Positions 23,448 through 29,786 of a stretch of 31,466 nucleotides of DNA are shown piece after piece. Below the pieces are notes generated by a model, which worked only from the letters and a program-made list of their open reading frames with translations, was not told the DNA's origin and did not search any database. The DNA is from CAZFLD01 sp964519835 (GTDB lineage: Bacteria; Spirochaetota; Spirochaetia; DSM-27196; CAZFLD01): positions 1-31,466 of the forward strand of contig CAZFLD010000052.1 of assembly GCA_964519835.1 (NCBI GenBank), in the 5' to 3' direction. The translations under genes and the position numbers were made by a program. The number at the start of each line of letters is the position of its first letter. The first letter of the stretch is position 1.

Positions 23448-24455
23448 GTGGGACGGGTAACGATACGTCATATAGCCGAGCTTGCCGGTGTTTCGACATC
23501 GACGGTCTCGAGGACCTTCCACGATCACCCGCGGATCAGCGAAGAGACAAAAAAGCGGGTCCTGCGGGCGGCCAAGGAACTGAACTACCATGCCCAGCTT
23601 GCTCCGTCGATCGTTCCGATGCGCTCGGTGGGCCTTCTCCTTCCGCACTCGGCAGACGAGCTCCTGCTCCACCCCTTTTTCCCGCTTGTTATGCGCGGCC
23701 TGAGTCGGTATGCGCAGAGCCGTGGCTACCTGACAACCTATGCGTTTTCCGGTGACGAGGACGAGCGACTCCGGCTTCTCGAGCAGTACGTCAGCTCTCC
23801 GTCCGTTCACGGACTTGTTCTTCCGGCAGCTCATAGTCATGATCGCGCTATCGAGTACCTCGTCGGGCGCAAGGTTCCGCTTGTCGTTATTGGTCGGCCC
23901 GACAACCCGGGCGAGCTTATTTGGGTAGACAACGACAACTTCCACGCGATGTACGACGTCGTGAACCGTCTTATTCAAAACGGAAGCCGCCGTATTGCGT
24001 TTATCGGCGGGCCGGAGGAGCTGACGGTGACCCGGGATCGGCTCGAGGGCTATCGTATGGCGCTTACGAATCGGGGGTTCGAGATCGACGAGCGATTGGC
24101 GGGTTACGCCGAGGGTTTTAACGAATCCGCCGGCTACCGGGCAATGGCGGGCGTTCTTGCCCGCGCTACCCCCGACGCCTTTGTTGCCACCGACGATCTA
24201 CTCTGCCTGGGCGCCTTCGCCGCACTCAGCGATCGTGGGATCGGTCCGATCCCCTGTGTCGGCTTTAACAACAGCAGGCAGGCGCGGGAACACGCGCCAC
24301 GCCTGTCGAGCGTTGAGGTCCGCCCCGAAGAATTGGGCCATCACGCTGCGCGTCTGCTCCTAGAGCGCATTGAGACCGGCGGCTGTGAAGAGAACCACGT
24401 GATCGTGCCAACCCTCTTTGTAAGTCGCCAAACCACGGACCCCGTATCAGCATAG
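23448..24455 (+). CDS. malR: LacI-family transcriptional regulator of the mal operon
   Basis: A 335-residue regulator. The GTG at 23448 puts the DNA-binding domain at the very N-terminus: VTIRHIAELAGVSTSTVSRT is the helix-turn-helix, with hinge helix residues at about 45-58. An in-frame ATG 34 codons upstream lies inside the GH57 gene and is rejected. The rest is the periplasmic-binding-like effector domain, with VGLLLPHSADELL, WVDNDNFHAMYDVV, RRIAFIGGPEELTVTRDRLEGY and DAFVATDDLL. It lies inside the maltose operon, 26 bases after the GH57 gene and 13 before a GH13 gene. The CG-centred palindromes at the malE promoter are the obvious targets, which would make this autoregulated. The gene symbol expresses role, not proven orthology. 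Confidence 0.85.
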   Translation: MGRVTIRHIAELAGVSTSTVSRTFHDHPRISEETKKRVLRAAKELNYHAQLAPSIVPMRSVGLLLPHSADELLLHPFFPLVMRGLSRYAQSRGYLTTYAFSGDEDERLRLLEQYVSSPSVHGLVLPAAHSHDRAIEYLVGRKVPLVVIGRPDNPGELIWVDNDNFHAMYDVVNRLIQNGSRRIAFIGGPEELTVTRDRLEGYRMALTNRGFEIDERLAGYAEGFNESAGYRAMAGVLARATPDAFVATDDLLCLGAFAALSDRGIGPIPCVGFNNSRQAREHAPRLSSVEVRPEELGHHAARLLLERIETGGCEENHVIVPTLFVSRQTTDPVSA

Positions 24456-24468
24456 CAAAAGGATGCAT

Positions 24469-26340
24469 ATGACTACTCCACGCTGGACCCGCACCATCCA
24501 CACCGATACCGTTGCGCCTTGGATATCTCCGGCCACGCCTCGGCGGGGCGATACCATCACCATCCGGATTCGTGTGGCGCGCGACGCTCCTATTGAGGCG
24601 CTCCACCTTCGGCTTATCCTCGACGGGATCGACCACCACGTAGAGGCCAAGCCGGAACACACCGGCGAGCGATTCGCCTGGTACGTAGCTCGGTTTTCTC
24701 TCGAGCAGCAATCCACCCACTTTCACCTGCTCATCCGCACCACGGACGGAGAGAGCTACTACGTTACTCGTGCCGGTGCAAGCTCGGTCTTCCCGACGGA
24801 GGAACACGACTTTACCATCGATACGCTCCGTCACGCGCCGGAGTGGGTTGCATCTTCGGTCTTCTACCAGATCTTTCCCGATCGGTTCTATCGTGGCGAC
24901 GAGCATCTGGGAGTTGCCGACGGCGAGATCCGGCGGGGGGAGTTTGCGAGCCGCTCGATGCCGTGGGAGAGTCAGCCGCTTCCCTACGAGGAGGGCGGAT
25001 CGCTCGACTTTTTCAACGGCGACCTCCCGGGCATTGAGGCAAAGCTCGACTACCTCGCGGACCTTGGCGTAAACGCGCTCTACCTCACGCCGATCTTTAC
25101 GGCCAAGACCAACCATCGATACGATTGCCTCGACTACTTCAGCGTGGATTCTCACTTAGGCGGCGACGACGCCCTCGCCTCCCTCGTGCGGACGGCCCAC
25201 GCTCGGCAATTTCGCGTATTGCTCGATGTCTCGATCAACCACATCGGCGTCGAACACGAGTGGGCTAAGGGCATGGCGGTTGACCAGGGGTTGGTCGAAG
25301 TCGTGGCCCGACGCGAAGACGGTAGCGTGGTGAACTGGGCCGGCGTACCGGAGCTACTCAAGCTCGACTACGCCGTCCCGGAACTGTGTGAACGGATCTA
25401 CAAAGCCAAAGATTCCGTGGTTCAGCGCTATCTCCGTGATCCATTTGTCATCGACGGCTGGCGATTTGACGTGGCGAGCGAGACCGGCAACCGTGGCCCC
25501 CGACAACAGGGGCACCAGCTGTGGCGAGAGATCAGAACGACCGTCAAGGGCATTAACCCGGAGGCTTACATAGTCGGCGAACACTGGCACGATTCGGTTG
25601 CCTATGTCTCAGGCGACCAGTGGGACTCCGCGATGAACTATTTCGCCGGCGGCAGGTTGATGCGGATGTGGATGGGAGAGCAGGATCGTTTTGCGACGGG
25701 ACCTGCACGAGAAGGACGTTCCGGCAGGCGTATCACCGGCGGGGAGTTGCGCGTGCTCCTCGATCAACATTTTAACCGCATACCCTCCGGCATGGTCCAC
25801 GGTCAGTTCAACTTGCTCGACAGCCATGATGTTACAAGACTCCATACCAACACCGAGGTCTTCGACTGGGAGATCTACAAGGGCCTTATCATGTTGGGCT
25901 TCCTGTTGCCGGGCACCTTTAGCATCTACTATGGAGACGAGGTCGGCATCGCAGGAACGCTCGAAGGCGATCACGGCAAGCGCTTCCCTATGGAGTGGCG
26001 TACCGAGAGATGGGACAGGCGTTTTGGCTTACTCTACCGCGCGATGATCGCATTAAAGCGCGGAAGCGAAGTTCTTCACCGTGGTAGCTACCGAGTGCTC
26101 GATGCGGGCGAAAACCATCTCGTATTGGCCCGATTCACGGACACGCGTGCCATCCTGCTGGTGCTCAACCGAAGTCCAGAGGAGCGTGACTTCGAAATCG
26201 ACACGGCACCCCTGGGCATTTGTGCCGCGAAGGCGGTGGAGCCGGGAGCGATTGTGACTGTGCGCGTGGAGGATCACGCAATCGGGCTGACAATGGGGGC
26301 AAAGCAGAGCATCCTGCTACGATGCGAGCTCAGTGATTGA
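24469..26340 (+). CDS. GH13 maltodextrin hydrolase, neopullulanase/cyclomaltodextrinase type
   Basis: A 623-residue cytoplasmic enzyme without a signal peptide. The ATG at 24469 has AAAAGGA five bases upstream; an ATG two codons earlier is too close to it. Residues about 10-115 form an N-terminal beta-sandwich of the CBM34-like kind. The alpha-amylase barrel follows with all four regions: DVSINHIG, WRFDVASE (nucleophile D334), GEHWHD (acid/base E371) and LLDSHDVTR (D454). A C-terminal beta domain closes the protein. Such enzymes split imported maltodextrins, cyclodextrins or pullulan fragments. It is the last gene of the mal operon, and its end overlaps the convergent LacI-family gene by 11 bases. 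Exact specificity cannot be read by eye. Confidence 0.9.
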   Translation: MTTPRWTRTIHTDTVAPWISPATPRRGDTITIRIRVARDAPIEALHLRLILDGIDHHVEAKPEHTGERFAWYVARFSLEQQSTHFHLLIRTTDGESYYVTRAGASSVFPTEEHDFTIDTLRHAPEWVASSVFYQIFPDRFYRGDEHLGVADGEIRRGEFASRSMPWESQPLPYEEGGSLDFFNGDLPGIEAKLDYLADLGVNALYLTPIFTAKTNHRYDCLDYFSVDSHLGGDDALASLVRTAHARQFRVLLDVSINHIGVEHEWAKGMAVDQGLVEVVARREDGSVVNWAGVPELLKLDYAVPELCERIYKAKDSVVQRYLRDPFVIDGWRFDVASETGNRGPRQQGHQLWREIRTTVKGINPEAYIVGEHWHDSVAYVSGDQWDSAMNYFAGGRLMRMWMGEQDRFATGPAREGRSGRRITGGELRVLLDQHFNRIPSGMVHGQFNLLDSHDVTRLHTNTEVFDWEIYKGLIMLGFLLPGTFSIYYGDEVGIAGTLEGDHGKRFPMEWRTERWDRRFGLLYRAMIALKRGSEVLHRGSYRVLDAGENHLVLARFTDTRAILLVLNRSPEERDFEIDTAPLGICAAKAVEPGAIVTVRVEDHAIGLTMGAKQSILLRCELSD

Positions 26341-27361
26341 TCTTGGAGACACTCTCGCGTTCTACAAGGCTACATAGGAACTCGACGTTTTCTTCCGCGG
26401 GCCGACTCGCAATCATGTTGACGAGGAGCTCGCCGGCCCGCCGGCCTTTTTCCTCGGCCGGCTGATGGACCGTGGTAAGGGGCGGATTGAGCAGCCGTGC
26501 CTCGTAGATGTCGTCAAATCCGACAACTGATACGTCACGCGGGACCTTCCGCCCTTGAGACTGCAGTTCTTCATATAGGCCAATTGCCATGACATCACTC
26601 ATACTCACCACCGCGGTTACCTCCGGGTGGTTTGCAAGCAGTGTTCGCGCCGCAAGCCTCCCGCCTTGGATGCTGCATGGTTGGTTGAGCTGGACGATCC
26701 CGGGGTCATTGCAGGAGAGACCAAATCTACTAAGCGCATCCTCGTAGCCCTGCATTCGAAGGCGGCCTATGCCCGAATACTCTTCCTGATCGGGCAACTG
26801 CTGATCCGCAAGAGTTAGGATTCCAATTCGCCTGTGACCCGACTCCAGCAAGTGTGCCATTGCCAGATCGGCGGCCTGCCGATCATCCACCGTAATTGAT
26901 GGAATGCCCGGCTCTGCTTTGGCGTCGATCGTTACAAAGGGGATATGCCGATTCTTGATAAGGCTTACTATGTCGTCCTCCGGCTCGAGTCCGATCGTAA
27001 CAAGACCGTCCACGGCGGCACTGCGAACGGTGCCCATCAGGTTGCCCCGGAGCGGCGGAAGCATCGTGAGTGAAAGCTCTTCGTCGTTGCACACCTGCCC
27101 GAGCCCGCTGATAAGACGAACCATATATGGGTTCTGAAGAGCAAAGGGAATGGGTTGCGGCAGCAACAGACCGATCGTTCCAACACGCCGGCCGGAGAGT
27201 GACCGTGCAACCGGATCGGGGACGTACCCGAGCCGGGTTGCCGTCTCGATGATTTTCTCGCGAGCCTGGGCGGAGATCTGGTCGGGATCGTTAAAAGCAA
27301 ACGACACCGTTGTTTTTGAATACCCGGTTTCACGGGCAATGTCGGTGATTTTGATTCTCAT
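26330..27361 (-). CDS. Second LacI-family transcriptional regulator
   Basis: A 343-residue regulator that starts at ATG 27361 with the typical N-terminus MRIKITDIARETGYSKTTVS (helix-turn-helix) and hinge VARSLSGRR. The effector domain follows with VGTIGLLLPQPIPF, DGLVTIGLEPEDDIVSLIKNR and DVMAIGLYEELQSQGRKVP. VGFDDIYEARLLNPPLTTV is the usual LacI-family end motif. No Shine-Dalgarno precedes the ATG; instead three copies of an 18-bp repeat lie there. It is divergent from a MarR-GH13-dikinase operon and convergent with the mal operon, so it may control either. It is distinct in sequence from the regulator inside the mal operon. Inducer unknown. Confidence 0.85.
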   Translation of the reverse strand: MRIKITDIARETGYSKTTVSFAFNDPDQISAQAREKIIETATRLGYVPDPVARSLSGRRVGTIGLLLPQPIPFALQNPYMVRLISGLGQVCNDEELSLTMLPPLRGNLMGTVRSAAVDGLVTIGLEPEDDIVSLIKNRHIPFVTIDAKAEPGIPSITVDDRQAADLAMAHLLESGHRRIGILTLADQQLPDQEEYSGIGRLRMQGYEDALSRFGLSCNDPGIVQLNQPCSIQGGRLAARTLLANHPEVTAVVSMSDVMAIGLYEELQSQGRKVPRDVSVVGFDDIYEARLLNPPLTTVHQPAEEKGRRAGELLVNMIASRPAEENVEFLCSLVERESVSKINH

Positions 27362-27414
27362 CGCTCTGTGTTTTACTGTCGCTCTGGGTTCTACTGTCGC
27401 TCTGTGTTCCACTC
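27361..27414 (-). repeat. Three tandem 18-bp repeats in the leader of the second LacI-type gene
   Basis: On the plus strand TCGCTCTGTGTTTTACTG, TCGCTCTGGGTTCTACTG and TCGCTCTGTGTTCCACTC follow one another in perfect 18-bp register (27361-27378, 27379-27396, 27397-27414). Being a multiple of three, they would also read as six-residue repeats (VEHRAT, VEPRAT, VKHRAM) if translation began upstream. They fill the space where the ribosome site should be. Confidence 0.85.
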
Positions 27415-27439
27415 TAGTCGCCCGGCCGGAGGGAGTCAA
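27411..27439 (-). promoter_or_regulatory. Promoter of the second LacI-type gene, with palindrome over the -35 box
   Basis: On the minus strand TTGACT (27439-27434) and TAGAGT (27416-27411) are 17 bases apart. The -35 box lies inside the perfect inverted repeat GAGTC-AAC-GACTC (27433-27445), a possible regulator site shared with the divergent promoter. Confidence 0.5.
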
Positions 27440-27445
27440 CGACTC

Positions 27446-27474
27446 TGGACATACCATCTCATTTTGGATATTCT
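27446..27474 (+). promoter_or_regulatory. Promoter of the MarR-GH13-dikinase operon
   Basis: TGGACA (27446-27451, five of six) and TATTCT (27469-27474) are 17 bases apart. The -35 boxes of the two divergent promoters lie only six bases from each other. The transcript would begin near 27481. Confidence 0.5.
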
Positions 27475-27495
27475 CACTTCAGAATGCATGAAGTG
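27475..27495. promoter_or_regulatory. Probable MarR operator at the transcription start
   Basis: CACTTCA (27475-27481), spacer GAATGCA and TGAAGTG (27489-27495) form a perfect inverted repeat right behind the -10 box and across the first ATG. Size and place fit autorepression by a MarR-family dimer. Confidence 0.55.
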
Positions 27496-27945
27496 TATGA
27501 TATGACTCGGGAGGCCTTTGTCCTCTTGGAGCTTCACGTCGCCAAAGAGCTTGCAACCCACGGTCTTCGAACAGACCAATACAACGTCCTGCGCCTGCTG
27601 CAAGGCGGCGACAGCCTTCGAATGGGAGAGCTGTCCATACGACTATTGGTCGACGACAGTACCACAACCCGTATCGTCGACTCCCTCGAAGAGGCCGGAC
27701 TTGTACACCGAACGCAAGATCCCTCGGACCGACGGGCGATGCGGGTGGCCATCACCAAGAGGGGCAAGCAGCAAGAGAACGAAGCCGACAACTCGGTCCG
27801 CCGAGTTGTGGATCGGTCACTCCAACCACTTACAAGCCGGGAGCGACACCAGCTCCAGCGCTCGCTAACGGCCCTACGAGATGCACTTACACCTAAAAAA
27901 CATAAACAGACGGAGACGGCAAAAGCAGGCGGAGGCAACAATTGA
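27484..27945 (+). CDS. MarR-family transcriptional regulator
   Basis: A 153-residue winged-helix protein. The DNA-binding part spans about residues 25-100: LRTDQYNVLRLLQGG leads in, VDDSTTTRIVDSLEEAGLV is the recognition helix region and DPSDRRAMRVAITKRG is the MarR wing with its D-x-R-D-R-R-type signature. Helices at both ends give the dimer interface. The C-terminal tail is rich in Lys, Thr and Gly. ATG 27484 and ATG 27502 are both possible starts. Neither has a good ribosome site, and the first would be almost leaderless. An inverted repeat over the start region suggests autorepression. Its end overlaps the next GH13 gene by four bases, so it probably controls that operon in response to a sugar-linked signal. 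Confidence 0.85.
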   Translation: MHEVYDMTREAFVLLELHVAKELATHGLRTDQYNVLRLLQGGDSLRMGELSIRLLVDDSTTTRIVDSLEEAGLVHRTQDPSDRRAMRVAITKRGKQQENEADNSVRRVVDRSLQPLTSRERHQLQRSLTALRDALTPKKHKQTETAKAGGGNN

Positions 27946-29786
27946 GTGACTTCCAGAATATCGCTACCGCACCTGGAGACCTCCCGGCCCAGGAAGTTGT
28001 GCGACGACTTAAGACTATTCGCGGACAGTTTCGGCACGAGAACACCATCGAGCCCGCGATTCCCCGCCCTGGTGAACCGGTGATGATTCACGCCCTCTCG
28101 GGAACCGGGGCCGGCATCGAACGGGCGGCTGTAAGCTATACCACGGATGGCTCGGTACCGGGTCCGGACGCCTTGCAGATAGAGATGGAGCGGACGGGAA
28201 CCGACTGGATCGTCTTTGGCGGTTACGTCGCCCGGTGGCGCGCCGCCGTTCCCCCTCAGGACAAAGGAACGGTCGTGAGGTACCGGATGAGGGGATGGGA
28301 TGCCCAGGGCCGCGTGGTGCAGGCCCAGGACGGCCAGGGATTTTGGTATCGGTACGATCCCGAGCAGGGTGTGACGACGTTTTCGTATCGTGTTATCAAC
28401 GCACCGCGTGTGCCGGACTGGTTTTCCGCCGCGGTTGTTTACCAGATCTTTGTGGACCGCTTTCGCTCGCGAAGCGGATTCCGGAACACGGATGACCTCC
28501 AGGCCAAGCACGGGGGCGAGCTCGCCGGAATCGAGGACGCGCTGCCGTATCTAGACGAGCTCGGCGTCACCTGTATCTGGCTGACGCCGGTGAACCCCGC
28601 ACCCTCGTACCATCGCTACGACGCCACCGATTACTTCGCGGTAGACCCGGTCTTGGGAGACATCGACGCAATGAGGTCGCTTACCTCCGCTGCGCATAAA
28701 CGCGGCATGCGGGTGGTCCTGGATTTTGTTCCGAGTCACCTGAGCCGATCCCACCAGGCCTTTGAAGACGCGCAGAACGACCGCAACGCAACAAGCGCCG
28801 ATTGGTTTTACTTTTACGAGTGGCCGGATCGCTACCGCTCGTTCCTGGAAGTTGTGCGCACACTTGTCTCGGTCAACACGGAGAGCAAGGGTCTCCGAGA
28901 GTACATGATTCGTAGCGCTCGCTTTTGGATGGAGTGCGGCATCGACGGCTTCCGCCTTGACCACGTTATTGGTCACGGCATGGACTTTTGGGTGGAGTTT
29001 CAGTTGGCGCTCGAAACGGTTAACACGGACGTCATCACCTTCGGCGAAGCGACGGATACCGGAGACGCGCTCCGTCGCTATCAGGGCCGGCTAAACGGCA
29101 TACTCGACTTTCCCCTGGCGCGCGCACTTCGCCTGACCTTCGCCACGCAGGAATGGCCGCTCTCCGAGCTCGACAGCTTTCTCTCACTCTACGACCACTA
29201 TATGGCGGACGGTCCGATGCGAGTAAGCTTCCTCGACAACCACGACATGGATAGATTTCTCTACCTCGCCGGTCAGGATGTCGATTTACTACGCCTGGCG
29301 GCACTCTGCCTTTTTAGCCTCCCACAAGTGCCTATTCTCTACTACGGCACCGAAATCGGCATGACACAGGAGGTTACCACACGGGACCGGCCCGCCGGGG
29401 GAGACGCACTTGCGCGACAGGACATGATATGGGACGAGAGTGCATGGGACGGAGAACTGAAAGATTTTTTCGCCGGGCTCATCGCCGTTCGGCGAAACCA
29501 CCTGCGGGATGTGAGCCGGCGGCGGCGGCTCTTGGTCGACGACCCGCAAGGACTCTACGGGTACTCACTTGGGGAGTCCGACAGGCAGACGGCGGTAGTG
29601 TTTAATCTTTCACGGTCGGACAGATTGTTTCCCTTAGAGGGTGCGGAGGAAGTCCTTCTCACTACCGGTGCACCGGTGACCACAGGCGAGGCTGGGCTTA
29701 CGCTACCGCCGCGAACCGGCGCTGTCGTTCGCTTCCTGACCGCCGACTCGCCGGCGGCGACGGTGGTTGCGGAGGGAGATCAGTGA
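27942..29786 (+). CDS. GH13 alpha-amylase family enzyme coupled to MarR
   Basis: A 614-residue protein that starts at TTG 27942, overlapping the MarR stop in TTGA and preceded by GGAGG. No signal peptide, so cytoplasmic. Residues about 35-150 form an immunoglobulin-like N-terminal domain (AVSYTTDGSVPGPDALQIEM, VVRYRMRGWDAQGRVVQ). The alpha-amylase barrel carries LDFVPSH, GFRLDHVIG (nucleophile D340), FGEAT (acid/base E369) and FLDNHDMDR (D435). A C-terminal beta domain ends it. It resembles cyclomaltodextrinase/maltogenic-type enzymes but differs clearly from the GH13 enzyme of the mal operon. Its stop overlaps the GTG of a dikinase gene, which ties sugar hydrolysis to a phosphotransfer enzyme. 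Confidence 0.88.
   Translation: MSDFQNIATAPGDLPAQEVVRRLKTIRGQFRHENTIEPAIPRPGEPVMIHALSGTGAGIERAAVSYTTDGSVPGPDALQIEMERTGTDWIVFGGYVARWRAAVPPQDKGTVVRYRMRGWDAQGRVVQAQDGQGFWYRYDPEQGVTTFSYRVINAPRVPDWFSAAVVYQIFVDRFRSRSGFRNTDDLQAKHGGELAGIEDALPYLDELGVTCIWLTPVNPAPSYHRYDATDYFAVDPVLGDIDAMRSLTSAAHKRGMRVVLDFVPSHLSRSHQAFEDAQNDRNATSADWFYFYEWPDRYRSFLEVVRTLVSVNTESKGLREYMIRSARFWMECGIDGFRLDHVIGHGMDFWVEFQLALETVNTDVITFGEATDTGDALRRYQGRLNGILDFPLARALRLTFATQEWPLSELDSFLSLYDHYMADGPMRVSFLDNHDMDRFLYLAGQDVDLLRLAALCLFSLPQVPILYYGTEIGMTQEVTTRDRPAGGDALARQDMIWDESAWDGELKDFFAGLIAVRRNHLRDVSRRRRLLVDDPQGLYGYSLGESDRQTAVVFNLSRSDRLFPLEGAEEVLLTTGAPVTTGEAGLTLPPRTGAVVRFLTADSPAATVVAEGDQ

Noticed and set aside
27534..28511. 325-codon open frame on the minus strand
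   Set aside because: Antisense to the MarR and GH13 genes, with no domain and no ribosome site.
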